From assembly GCA_903871335.1 (NCBI GenBank), contig CAIQGE010000001.1, positions 1-48,955 of the forward strand: a stretch of 48,955 nucleotides of DNA. The letters are read 5' to 3'. The notes beneath the pieces are model-generated. The model was given only the letters and a program-made list of their open reading frames with translations. It was not told where the DNA came from and did no database searches. Below are positions 20,016 to 27,612 of this stretch, one piece after another. This stretch comes from an uncultured Actinomycetes bacterium. GTDB taxonomy: Bacteria > Actinomycetota > Acidimicrobiia > Acidimicrobiales > RAAP-2. Each line of letters starts with the position of its first letter. Position 1 is the stretch's first letter. Made by a program: the position numbers and the translations under genes.

Positions 20016-20070
20016 GTCGCCCCCTTTGTCGAGTTGAGGCTACGCGTTCACCACTGCGATCACGCGGGCT

Positions 20071-20532
20071 CTAGTCCTGCGGATTGTTCACCCGCCGCAC
20101 GGCGAACGTGGCGGCGACAATGCTCGCAATCACCGTAAGAACTAATCCGAATCCGATCGATTCCGAAGCGTGAAGAGTCATGCCGCCGGCGCTCACCGAA
20201 TTTGTTGTGCTGCCGAGAACGTCAAAGACGGCTATCACCGAGACCACCACCATGGTGAGGGAGCACCACGAACTCGCAAGACGAAAGGATCGGTCATCGC
20301 GCTGCAGGCCCACGACGGCGCACACCCCCGAAATTATGGACAGCAGGATTACCAGTTTGCCTTCCCAGCTTGATGTGCCGTTGACGCTGCCCGACGTCGT
20401 GATCGACCCGGTGATGCTCACGGACGCCCACGTGAAGAACACCGTCAAGAACGACACGATGGTTGCCGACAGCAAGATGACGAAGGATCGCGGGGTGCCG
20501 CCTGTCGACGAGGTATCACCGAAAGTACTCAT
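20071..20532 (-). CDS. Hypothetical four-helix membrane protein
   Basis: Not assigned to a family. The 153-residue protein has a polar Ser/Thr-rich N-terminus and four predicted transmembrane helices, near residues 17-37, 60-76, 85-103 and 125-145. The loops are short, and the C-terminus is charged (VRRVNNPQD). The loop after helix 1 is rich in Thr, Ser and Gly. It is divergent from the 42-residue gene at 20663. Confidence 0.6.
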   Translation of the reverse strand: MSTFGDTSSTGGTPRSFVILLSATIVSFLTVFFTWASVSITGSITTSGSVNGTSSWEGKLVILLSIISGVCAVVGLQRDDRSFRLASSWCSLTMVVVSVIAVFDVLGSTTNSVSAGGMTLHASESIGFGLVLTVIASIVAATFAVRRVNNPQD

Positions 20533-20662
20533 GCGCCACCGTAACGCGAGATGTCCTGCGGTGCACGGAATCGTCCCCGAATGCGCCGAGAAGCTTCGCG
20601 CATCTCCCTACGATCCAGATAGAGAGAAACAACGACGTTGACCATGGGGCGAGGAGAAATTG

Positions 20663-20791
20663 ATGAGTGACAAGAAATGGTTCGGACCGAAGCGCGTCGG
20701 CGTGGGCCTTCGACCGCAGACGTGGCAGGGGTGGGTGATCACTCTGGCACCCGCGATCGTCATTGTGGTGGTCACGCTCGTACTCGCGTAA
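20663..20791 (+). CDS. Small single-helix membrane protein, 42 residues
   Basis: A short gene with an excellent ribosome-binding site (GAGGAG, 7 bases before ATG). The 42-residue product starts MSDKKWFGPKRVGVGLRPQT, then WQGWVITLAP, and ends in one transmembrane helix (IVIVVVTLVLA). The layout, KWFGPK then TWQGW then a helix, resembles small actinobacterial proteins of unknown role that I recall in other genomes. It ends 12 bases before the arsenic operator at 20804, so it may be the upstream neighbour rather than part of the arsenic operon. Confidence 0.7.
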   Translation: MSDKKWFGPKRVGVGLRPQTWQGWVITLAPAIVIVVVTLVLA

Positions 20792-20803
20792 CCACCAGCA
20801 ATT

Positions 20804-20825
20804 TGACTCAACGATCATTGAGTCA
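20804..20825. promoter_or_regulatory. Perfect inverted repeat, probable ArsR operator
   Basis: Two perfect 8-bp arms, TGACTCAA at 20804-20811 and TTGAGTCA at 20818-20825, separated by the 6-bp CGATCA. It ends 12 bases before the GTG of the ArsR-phosphatase gene. Dyads of this size next to an arsR gene are the usual binding sites of ArsR-family repressors. It is probably the autoregulatory operator of the 20838 operon. The very short distance to the start suggests a nearly leaderless transcript. Confidence 0.72.
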
Positions 20826-20837
20826 TATCGTGAGCGT

Positions 20838-21497
20838 GTGAGCAACTCTCGTCTTCGTCGCCGAGCCGCCGTCTTTGCGGCACTGGGTGACCCGTTGCGC
20901 CTCGCCCTCGTCGACGAACTTCGAGTCTCGGATCGTTCGCCGATCGAATTGGGGGAGTTGGTGGGTATCGAGTCCAACTTGGTGGCGCACCACCTCGACA
21001 TCCTCGAAGACGCTGGCGTGATCCACCGTTCGAAGTCCAGTGGCGACGGGCGTCGCCGCTACGTTCATCTGTTGCGCGACAGCGTTCGTGAGACGTGTCC
21101 CCCGTTGGTGGCGACACCCGCAGCGCCATTGTTCGTGTGCACGGCGAACTCCGCTCGCAGTCAACTCGCGGCGGGACTGTGGACGCAGATGACCGGACGC
21201 CGGGCGGATTCGGCCGGGACGCATCCCGCCGCTCAGGTTCACCCGGGAGCGATCGCCGCGGGAGAGCGGGCTGGTCTCAACCTCGCGACAGCCACACCCT
21301 CGTTACTCGACGACGTCACGACCTCGACCTTCGTTGTCACGGTTTGTGACCGGGCGCACGAGGAGTTGGGCTCGGTGGCCTCCCGCTGGCATTGGTCTAT
21401 TCCCGATCCTGTGGGACAGCGGACCTCTCGAGCTTTTGACGAGGTCGTCGAGGAACTGCGGTCATGGATTTCCGCGGTGACGGAGGTGGCCGCGTGA
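20838..21497 (+). CDS. ArsR repressor fused to LMW phosphatase/arsenate reductase
   Basis: Two domains in 219 residues. Residues 1-90 are an ArsR-type winged helix (ALGDPLRLALV, recognition region ESNLVAHHLDILEDAGVI, wing GDGRRRYVHL). Residues 97-219 are a low-molecular-weight tyrosine phosphatase/ArsC fold with the P-loop CTANSARS (Cys101, Arg107), a second cysteine in VTVCDRAHEE (Cys170) and the general-acid region IPDPV (Asp190). The ArsR half lacks the usual arsenic-binding cysteines in helix 3 (no CxC). GTG 20838 is preferred because an earlier start would run into the small gene and the operator. The aquaporin gene overlaps its stop by 4 bases. Confidence 0.85.
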   Translation: MSNSRLRRRAAVFAALGDPLRLALVDELRVSDRSPIELGELVGIESNLVAHHLDILEDAGVIHRSKSSGDGRRRYVHLLRDSVRETCPPLVATPAAPLFVCTANSARSQLAAGLWTQMTGRRADSAGTHPAAQVHPGAIAAGERAGLNLATATPSLLDDVTTSTFVVTVCDRAHEELGSVASRWHWSIPDPVGQRTSRAFDEVVEELRSWISAVTEVAA

Positions 21498-22228
21498 GTA
21501 CATCCGCCTTCCGTGACGCGATCGAACTGGGAACGGGTTCCCTCCGCGTTGACCGCGTCCGTCGGGTGCTCGCGGAGGCTGTTGGTACCTTTTTTCTCCT
21601 GCTCGCGGTGGTGGGCTCCGGGATCATGGCGCAGACCCTTTCTCCCCACGATGTCGGACTCCAGCTCCTGGAGAACGCCGCCGCGACGGCGGGAGCGCTC
21701 GTGGGCGTGATCTTGATGTTCGGAGCGGTCTCGGGAGCCCACTTCAATCCCGTGGTGAGTGCGGTGGACGCGGTGCTGGGAACAACACAGTGGCTCGACG
21801 TGGCCTTCTACGTTCCCGCGCAAATCGCGGGCGCGTGCGCCGGCGTGATGGTGGCGAACGTTCTGTATTCCCACCCCGTCGTCACCCTGTCGCATCACGT
21901 TCGATCGTCCTGGGCGCTCTGGCTGTCCGAAGTGGTCGCCACCGTGGGACTGCTCCTCGTGATCAATGGTTGCGTGCGATCAGGGAAATCGAACGTCGTT
22001 CCCTTCGCCGTTGGTGCGTGGATCGCGGGTGCGTATTTCTTTACGTCCTCCACCAGTTTCGCCAACCCCGCCGCCGCGATTGGACGATGTTTGACCAACA
22101 GTTTCGCGGGCATCGCCCCCTCGTCGGTCGCTGGATTCGTTGTGAGTGAGATCGTCGGCGCGGCGATCGCGATACCGCTGATTGTTCTGTTCTATCCCTC
22201 AGTTAGCTCGGAGGTTGGTCGTGAGTGA
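21494..22228 (+). CDS. Aquaporin (MIP family) of the arsenic operon
   Basis: Membrane channel of the major intrinsic protein family with six helices in 244 residues. The two pore half-loops read AHFNPVVSA (NPV instead of NPA) near residue 84 and FANPAAAIGR (NPA) near 195. In arsenic operons of other bacteria, AqpS-type aquaglyceroporins let arsenite, formed by ArsC, leave down its gradient. Its place between an ArsR-ArsC fusion and ArsC points to that role here. GTG 21494 overlaps the upstream stop (GTGA), and the downstream arsC overlaps its end by 8 bases. Direction and substrate are inferred. Confidence 0.85.
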   Translation: MSTSAFRDAIELGTGSLRVDRVRRVLAEAVGTFFLLLAVVGSGIMAQTLSPHDVGLQLLENAAATAGALVGVILMFGAVSGAHFNPVVSAVDAVLGTTQWLDVAFYVPAQIAGACAGVMVANVLYSHPVVTLSHHVRSSWALWLSEVVATVGLLLVINGCVRSGKSNVVPFAVGAWIAGAYFFTSSTSFANPAAAIGRCLTNSFAGIAPSSVAGFVVSEIVGAAIAIPLIVLFYPSVSSEVGRE

Positions 22229-22634
22229 CGTGCCTGAAGTTCTGTTCGTGTGCGTACATAACGCTGGTCGGTCGCAGATGGCGGCGGGGTTCTTGGAGCA
22301 TCTCGCCGGCGAGCGGGTCGTCGTACGGTCGGCCGGCACGGCACCGGCCGACTCCATCAATCCGGTGGTGATCGAGGCGATGAACGAAAAGGGAATTGAC
22401 CTGCTGGCGCACCACGCGACGCCCAAGCGGCTCGAAGAGGCCGCGGTGCGTGCGAGTGACGTGGTCATCACGATGGGTTGCGGCGATGAATGCCCTTTCT
22501 TTCCTGGCGTGAAGTACGAGGACTGGGTGCTGGCCGATCCCGCCGGACAAGGTATTGACGCAGTGCGTCCGATTCGCGACGAGATTGAACGACGCGTGCG
22601 CGACCTACTGATTCGTCTGGACGTCGCGATCTAG
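22221..22634 (+). CDS. arsC: Arsenate reductase ArsC, LMW phosphatase type
   Basis: Reduces arsenate to arsenite with a thiol partner; in actinobacteria this can be mycothiol/mycoredoxin or thioredoxin. The 137-residue protein starts with the P-loop CVHNAGRS (Cys11, Arg17), carries MGCGDECPFFPG with Cys87 and Cys91, and has the acid loop YEDWVLADPAGQ (Asp106). GTG 22221 has GGAGG 6 bases upstream inside the aquaporin gene, so it is coupled but independently initiated. The 3' end overlaps the convergent arsR by 4 bases. Confidence 0.9.
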   Translation: MSDVPEVLFVCVHNAGRSQMAAGFLEHLAGERVVVRSAGTAPADSINPVVIEAMNEKGIDLLAHHATPKRLEEAAVRASDVVITMGCGDECPFFPGVKYEDWVLADPAGQGIDAVRPIRDEIERRVRDLLIRLDVAI

Positions 22635-22987
22635 GGGGTCGGCACTTCACCGAGCACGCGACGAACCGCCGCGAGCCGAACGGGATTAACACGCCACCAC
22701 ACCCAGCGACCGCGCTTGTCGCCCATGATGAGTCCGGCGTCCGCGAGAATTTTGGTGTGATGCGAGACAGTGGGCTGGCTTCTCTGCACGGGGCCTTCGA
22801 GATCGCAGCTGCAGGACTCCTCGCTCGCGGCGATCAGAGAAAATAGCTGCAATCGCACGGGGTCCCCGAGTGCCGCGAACACTGGCGCGATATCGGCTGC
22901 GTCCTGGCTACTTAGTGCTTGTTCCGTGACGGGGGCGCAGCACACGGTGTCATTCGACGTCAGCGGAAGCGGGTTACGGATGGCCAT
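22631..22987 (-). CDS. arsR: ArsR-family arsenic-responsive repressor
   Basis: Winged-helix repressor released from DNA by As(III) or Sb(III). The 118-residue form starts at ATG 22987, preceded by GGAG. It has Cys16-Cys17 in TVCCAPV and Cys59/Cys61 in ESCSCDLEG, followed by the helix-turn-helix region SQPTVSHHTKILADAGLI. A CC pair near the N-terminus plus a cysteine near residue 55-60 is the site used in Corynebacterium glutamicum ArsR, so a similar site is likely. It is divergent from the arsI-like gene and convergent with arsC, and likely controls the shared spacer at 22988-23061. Confidence 0.9.
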   Translation of the reverse strand: MAIRNPLPLTSNDTVCCAPVTEQALSSQDAADIAPVFAALGDPVRLQLFSLIAASEESCSCDLEGPVQRSQPTVSHHTKILADAGLIMGDKRGRWVWWRVNPVRLAAVRRVLGEVPTP

Positions 22988-23061
22988 AAAATCTCCTATT
23001 GACAATCATCGATATGTTGCTACACTTCATATTGATAAGTACCAATCTATCGGAGGTGACC
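22988..23061 (+). promoter_or_regulatory. Promoter and ArsR operator of arsI-like gene
   Basis: A 74-bp divergent spacer. It contains a near-consensus sigma-70 promoter facing right: TTGACA at 22999-23004, a 16-bp spacer and TACACT at 23021-23026. An inverted repeat overlaps it: ATCGATATG (23008-23016) and CATATTGAT (23028-23036), with an 11-bp gap and one mismatch. A strong GGAGGTGA precedes the ATG at 23062. A repressor on the repeat would cover the -10 region. Confidence 0.68.
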
Positions 23062-23532
23062 ATGTCACGAATCCAACTTGCCCTCAACGTCGCCGACATT
23101 GACGAAGCGGTGACGTTCTACAACCAATTCTTCGGTGTGGAGCCCGCCAAACGCCGACCCGGCTACGCGAACTACGTCGTCACTGACCCGCCGCTCAAGC
23201 TGGTGTTGATTGAAAACGCGGTTGACCGCGGACACGGAACTCTTGCCGCTCTCAACCACCTGGGCATCGAGGTCGATTCGACCGACGACGTCGTGGCCGC
23301 GACCAGTCGACTGGCCGCCGCGGGACTGGCGACTGAAGTCAAGGACGCCACCTCGTGTTGCTACGCGGTCCAGGACAAAGTCTGGGTCCACGACCCGAAT
23401 GGCGCGCCGTGGGAGGTCTACACGGTCCTCGCCGACGCTCCCGAGGCGGCCCCGAACACGTGGAAGCCCGCGAACGGACCTGCTTGTTGTGCGCCGACGA
23501 GTGAGCCAACGAACCTCAACGCGTGCTGCTAA
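23062..23532 (+). CDS. arsI: ArsI/CadI-family metalloenzyme (VOC fold)
   Basis: Vicinal-oxygen-chelate protein of the ArsI/CadI group. ArsI is an Fe(II) dioxygenase that cleaves the C-As bond of trivalent methyl- and aromatic arsenicals; CadI is a cadmium-induced relative in mycobacteria. The 156-residue product starts MSRIQLALNVADIDEAVTFY. It keeps the candidate metal ligands in NHLGIEVD and WEVYTVLAD and the cysteine pair in TSCCYAVQDK, and ends in a Cys-rich tail (CCAP and ACC). Start ATG is fixed by the GGAGGTGA site. Location beside arsR favours arsenic over cadmium. Confidence 0.85.
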   Translation: MSRIQLALNVADIDEAVTFYNQFFGVEPAKRRPGYANYVVTDPPLKLVLIENAVDRGHGTLAALNHLGIEVDSTDDVVAATSRLAAAGLATEVKDATSCCYAVQDKVWVHDPNGAPWEVYTVLADAPEAAPNTWKPANGPACCAPTSEPTNLNACC

Positions 23533-23563
23533 CTCGTTCCAGGTAACGAACTCCGGCGACTTG

Positions 23564-24493
23564 TTACGTCAAGTGGTTCGTCAGGAACGCGAGTGCCGCG
23601 GGGGCGTGAGCATTGTAGAAATCGCCCCCGTGGCACCCGTTGGCGAAGATCACCTCTTTCGGCGTGGAGCCGGGTAGACGTGCAGCCAGAGCTTGCGCAC
23701 CGGGATAGAACGGATCGTGAAAACCTGAGGCGAGAAACGTGGGCGTGTGCGAAAGAGCGTCGGCGTGAGTGACCACGTCGTACGCGGCGAAGTTCGCGGC
23801 GTTCACGAAGGCGCCTTCGTTGGCACCCTGCGAACTGGCAAAGTCGGTCCAAATAGCGGGACTAAGAGCCGCCGTCGCTCGAAAGAGATCCGGTCGTCGC
23901 TCCGCAAAGAGCACGGCGCCATAGCCACCCATGGATAAACCCATGACGCCGATGGTGCCCGGCGATCGCCCGGGACCAAGCGCCTGGCACCGAGGTATTA
24001 ACTCGTCAGTGATCATGGCCATCGGATCGTCATCGCCGAAGACGTGCCAATAGTGCGGCCCGCCGTCGACGGTGACGAGGGCGAAAGGTGGGAGAGCATT
24101 GCCATTGACCCGCAGAGCAATGGCTTGCGCCGGCGTGGGTGCGGCGCCCACGCCCGTTCGATGATTCTGCCCGAAACCATGAAGAAATACGACGAGCGGG
24201 ATGTCGTCGCCGACTCGAAAATTGGCTGGCAGGCCCAGCGTGTAACCGACGGTTCGACCACGGTGACGTGAAAAAAAGGTTCGCTCGACCTGGTCGCCGA
24301 CCGGGCCGTAGTGAGCGGGCGGGACATCAACGGTGCACGCCCCGTCAAGGTCGTTGAGTATCGACTGACCAGGCAGGACACCGTGATCCACCAACTCCAC
24401 CAGTCCGACAGCTCCGAGTCCGACCACTCCCGCCGCCACGGCTCCGAACGCGAGAAAATGACGTCGTGAGCTGGACGTCGTGAGCTCTTTCAC
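23564..24493 (-). CDS. Exported alpha/beta-hydrolase esterase
   Basis: Putative esterase of the esterase D/antigen-85-like group. The 309-residue protein has a twin-arginine-type leader (SSRRHFLAFGAV followed by a hydrophobic stretch), so it is probably exported folded by Tat. The catalytic nucleophile is in GLSMGGYG, with an upstream oxyanion loop VFLHGFGQNH, and GCHGGDFY near the end supplies the histidine. GTG 24493 is the start given; its ribosome-binding site is weak. Substrate is unknown. Confidence 0.82.
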   Translation of the reverse strand: MKELTTSSSRRHFLAFGAVAAGVVGLGAVGLVELVDHGVLPGQSILNDLDGACTVDVPPAHYGPVGDQVERTFFSRHRGRTVGYTLGLPANFRVGDDIPLVVFLHGFGQNHRTGVGAAPTPAQAIALRVNGNALPPFALVTVDGGPHYWHVFGDDDPMAMITDELIPRCQALGPGRSPGTIGVMGLSMGGYGAVLFAERRPDLFRATAALSPAIWTDFASSQGANEGAFVNAANFAAYDVVTHADALSHTPTFLASGFHDPFYPGAQALAARLPGSTPKEVIFANGCHGGDFYNAHAPAALAFLTNHLT

Positions 24494-24521
24494 CGTGAGA
24501 GCCCGATCAAGAAAGAGGAAC

Positions 24522-24998
24522 TCAATTCGAAAGGAATCCGAGACTCGTGCCGGCCTTGTTGAATTGGTCGGTCAAAGAACCGACCACTTTGGCCTGACTG
24601 ACCATCTTGTTTAACTCGTTCGGGTCGGCCTTGGTCACGCCCTGAACACAGTCGCTGTAAAGAACAAGATTCGCGCTGAGAAATTTTGCGTAGATCGTTC
24701 GCATCTGCGCGTTCGGGGGCAGGGGATCGGATTGGAACATCGTGACGTCGCGCACGCCGAGTCGGCATGTCTTCAGGATTTGCGCCTGAGAAGTTTGCCC
24801 GTCAATGTGCTCAATAGTTGACTGAATTCCGTTGAGAGCGGCCGCCTCGTGGATCTCGTACTGTGACACCCACTGCACGGTCGGGGCGGGCGGTGTCGGC
24901 GAGGACGTCGCCCAGTGGTAAATAAATACGACTGCCGCGATCGCGAACGAAAGCAGGAGACGAACATTTCGGGTTCGTCCGAGACCGGCGAGCATCAT
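24522..24998 (-). CDS. Hypothetical anchored or secreted protein
   Basis: Not recognised. The 158-residue protein has a basic N-terminus (GLGRTRNVR) and one hydrophobic segment at about residues 13-29 that could be a signal anchor. A Pro/Ser/Thr linker (SSPTPPAPT) follows, then a soluble, probably helical domain with two cysteines (KTCRLG, SDCVQG). The start follows GGTGGTGAC. It lies 28 bases upstream of the esterase on the same strand and may share its transcript. Confidence 0.55.
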   Translation of the reverse strand: MMLAGLGRTRNVRLLLSFAIAAVVFIYHWATSSPTPPAPTVQWVSQYEIHEAAALNGIQSTIEHIDGQTSQAQILKTCRLGVRDVTMFQSDPLPPNAQMRTIYAKFLSANLVLYSDCVQGVTKADPNELNKMVSQAKVVGSLTDQFNKAGTSLGFLSN

Positions 24999-25078
24999 GT
25001 CACCACCATAATTCGAGGCAGCTCGAGGTGACGGGGACTTGTTGTTGGGGTCACGAACACTGTTGTGCGAGGCGTGAT

Positions 25079-26296
25079 CTAGAACCAGGTGTTATTCCAC
25101 GGTGCTCGAGCCGTACGGAATAGGTGGTCGGCGAGCTCGAGGGCGCCCGGGGTTTCTTCACTCACGGCACCGGCGTCGGCGTGGGCCGCCCAACTCACGC
25201 CACCCAGATAGACGGACCCGAGTGCCGCTACCGACACCCGGAGGTCGGCGGCGTCCGTGGTTCGCTCGCACTGCGCCGCGGAACCCTCGACGCTCAGTCG
25301 GTAGCGACCATGGGCGTGCGCGAGAGAGTCCTGAACGTCGATCACGAGGGAGCCCGACGTGCCGTAGGTCCGTGCGCTCAGTGCGCGCGGGACATCCAAG
25401 AGTCGCACCCAGACAAAATCATGTTGCCCGAGCGTGCGCACACGACGTCCGTCGTCGAGCAGCAAGGGAAGCATTTCGTCGACGGGTCGCAGCGCCGCCG
25501 TCACGGATCGTTGGAGATCACTCGTGCACAGGAAGTGCCAGAGCGCGTGGTAGGCCCTGATGGTCGTTGCCACAAGGGCCTCGACGCGGAGCGATGTCTC
25601 GGTGCGCATGTCGTCGAGTTTCGGTTCGGGCACCCATGTCACGTAGCCCTCTTCCTCGCCCGACGGCGCGCGGTAGATGGCCTGGAAATTCTTGTTCACG
25701 TCCGAGCCGCCGAGGGCGCGACGAAGATCACGGTCCCACCAGTGTTCGTCGCGAAGAATCGAGCCTGGTTGATGGCGACGGTGTCGGTCGTAGATCGCGG
25801 GAGCCACACGATCGAATTCGTCGGTGTCGGAGAAGTCCACAGCGCCCGCAACGGGTCGCGTGAAGCGAATATTGGTCGTGTCCACGCTGAGTCGGTTCGA
25901 AAAGACCGCGGGACCGTAGCCGTAGCGCCCGTAGATCGGCCACTCGGACGCCACGAGAATGGACGCGATCTCGCCACGCTCGGCCGAGGACGCAAGATCT
26001 CGCGTGATCATGTCGGTCAAAATGCCCCGACGACGATGAGTAGCGGCCACGGTCACATTCGTGAGCGCCGACACGGGAATGGTCTCGAGTCCCGGAACGG
26101 TGAACTCTTGGGCCGCGGAGCGAAGCGTCGCGACGGCCTCGTTGCCGTCAAAGACTCCGAGCGCGCGCGAGAGATCAATCGCGGTGCGGTAGTGCTCGAC
26201 CATTTCGTCGACCGGAGGTCGAAAGAACGTCCGCATCATGGACCCCAGCCAACTGGGCAGATCCTCGGAGTTCACGATTCTCGGGGTGGAGCTCAC
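25079..26296 (-). CDS. eis: Eis-type GNAT N-acetyltransferase
   Basis: Enhanced-intracellular-survival (Eis) family acetyltransferase. Mycobacterial relatives acetylate aminoglycosides and lysine side chains. The 405-residue length and three-part build match: an N-terminal GNAT domain with the acetyl-CoA motif VTVAATHRRRGILTDM near residues 85-100, a second GNAT-like region, and a C-terminal sterol-carrier-like domain. The protein ends in Phe (NTWF). In Eis the terminal Phe carboxylate is catalytic, so this is a meaningful match. Native substrate is not known. Confidence 0.85.
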   Translation of the reverse strand: MSSTPRIVNSEDLPSWLGSMMRTFFRPPVDEMVEHYRTAIDLSRALGVFDGNEAVATLRSAAQEFTVPGLETIPVSALTNVTVAATHRRRGILTDMITRDLASSAERGEIASILVASEWPIYGRYGYGPAVFSNRLSVDTTNIRFTRPVAGAVDFSDTDEFDRVAPAIYDRHRRHQPGSILRDEHWWDRDLRRALGGSDVNKNFQAIYRAPSGEEEGYVTWVPEPKLDDMRTETSLRVEALVATTIRAYHALWHFLCTSDLQRSVTAALRPVDEMLPLLLDDGRRVRTLGQHDFVWVRLLDVPRALSARTYGTSGSLVIDVQDSLAHAHGRYRLSVEGSAAQCERTTDAADLRVSVAALGSVYLGGVSWAAHADAGAVSEETPGALELADHLFRTARAPWNNTWF

Positions 26297-26376
26297 GAAG
26301 AGCGACCTTACCGAAGCACGGAAATCGATGGCACTGGTTCGAAGGGTTAGCTCCGAATAACGTCTAACGTCACGAC

Positions 26377-26877
26377 GTGAATCTCGTCGCCCTGGCTCCC
26401 AATGCTTTCGCCGCTCGCACCACCAACGTCTCTCGCCATACGTTGTGGACCCTGGTCAGCGACCCCACGTTGCTGCCTCAGTTCTCCGATGAGTTGCAAG
26501 CCGTGCGCGTGCTGGGTGATGGTCCCATGGCGGTGGGTCAAACGTTCGAGGGTGACCAAAAGCGCGGCGAGCGAGAATGGATGACGTTGTCAACCGTCAC
26601 TGGTCTGATTGAGGGCGAATTCTTTGAATGGACCGTCGGCGACCTCGCGACGCCGGTGTCGAAGTGGTCGTTCCTGCTCGACGACAACGAAGCGGGCGTC
26701 ACGCTCGCCCATCGCGCAACCTTGTGCGGAGGGCCTTCGCCCATGTCGGGGATCATTGCCGCCGATCCCCTCGGAGCGCCCGCTCTGATCCAACAGCGTC
26801 TCGACATGTTTCGCGAACGACTCGCCGTCACGGTGGAAGGCTTGATCGCGTTGGCCGGAGGCGACATCCTCGGTTAG
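26377..26877 (+). CDS. SRPBCC-family protein
   Basis: START/polyketide-cyclase-like (SRPBCC) fold: TTNVSRHTLWTLVSDPTLLPQFSDEL at the N-terminus is the usual beginning, with later strands GEFFEWTVGD and SKWSFLLDD, and a long C-terminal helix. Such proteins bind hydrophobic ligands; no ligand can be named here. The 166-residue length is normal. GTG start with no clear ribosome-binding site, so it may be leaderless. It is divergent from the Eis gene by 80 bases. Confidence 0.72.
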   Translation: MNLVALAPNAFAARTTNVSRHTLWTLVSDPTLLPQFSDELQAVRVLGDGPMAVGQTFEGDQKRGEREWMTLSTVTGLIEGEFFEWTVGDLATPVSKWSFLLDDNEAGVTLAHRATLCGGPSPMSGIIAADPLGAPALIQQRLDMFRERLAVTVEGLIALAGGDILG

Positions 26878-27000
26878 TCGCTTTCGTGGGCCCTTCCACC
26901 CGAGTTCGAACACGGCCCTCAATGTCGAGCGAACGGGGCGATCTCGGGATACATTTTCGCGTTGCCGGTTGTCGAGCTCGACGGGCAGTGTGGGGGGACA

Positions 27001-27612
27001 ATGAGCGAAGTAACGCGGAACCCGGCGCCACCGGCGTCACACGGTGCGCCCGGGGAGAGACCAAAGATTCAGGTTGTGCCCCTGAAGGGACTGCCGGTCG
27101 TCGCCGTGGCGGTCGTTTTTGTGGCGGTGGCCATTGCGGGCAATTGGACCTGGGCCCTCATGTTTTGTCACGTGGTGGGCGGCGGTCTGTGGACCGGGGT
27201 GGACTTGTTTGTCGGTCTCGTGATCGGGCCGATTCTCGGTCGACTCTCGATTCCGGCGCGCGCGGAATTCTCCGCGCGTTTTATGCCCAAGATGGTCATC
27301 ATTATGCCCACGGTCGTGATGATGACGTTGGCGTCCGGATTTCAGATCGCGCGCAAGCTGGGTAACCTCCTCGCGTCGAGTCCGAACCACGCCTGGCTGA
27401 TCGCCTCGTTCATCGTGGTCGGCATCATGGCGGTCATCGCGCTGGGAGTTCTCGAGCCCGCCAATATCGCCGTTTTGTTCGAAATGAATAAGCCGGTGCC
27501 GAACGGCGAGCGGATCGGTCGCTTGATGAACCGGTTCATCTACACCGCTGGCATCACCGGCCTGATGCAGGTCGCGACGTTGATCATTATGACGAGGGTG
27601 GCCACGCAATGA
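27001..27612 (+). CDS. Multi-spanning membrane protein
   Basis: Unassigned integral membrane protein of 203 residues. A hydrophilic Pro-rich N-terminus precedes about five helices: one at the first VAVAVVFVAVAIAG segment, one starting at TWALMFCHVVGGGLW (His and Gly in the helix), and further ones through TVVMMTLASGF, LIASFIVVGIMAVIAL and the C-terminus. The conserved-looking FCHVVGGGLW recalls small copper- or heme-associated membrane proteins, but this is not enough to name a function. GGGGGACA precedes the ATG. Its stop overlaps the next gene by 4 bases. Confidence 0.65.
   Translation: MSEVTRNPAPPASHGAPGERPKIQVVPLKGLPVVAVAVVFVAVAIAGNWTWALMFCHVVGGGLWTGVDLFVGLVIGPILGRLSIPARAEFSARFMPKMVIIMPTVVMMTLASGFQIARKLGNLLASSPNHAWLIASFIVVGIMAVIALGVLEPANIAVLFEMNKPVPNGERIGRLMNRFIYTAGITGLMQVATLIIMTRVATQ

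Noticed and set aside
25124-26350. 408-codon plus-strand frame
   Set aside because: Lies entirely opposite the Eis gene; Arg/Gly/His-rich shadow frame.
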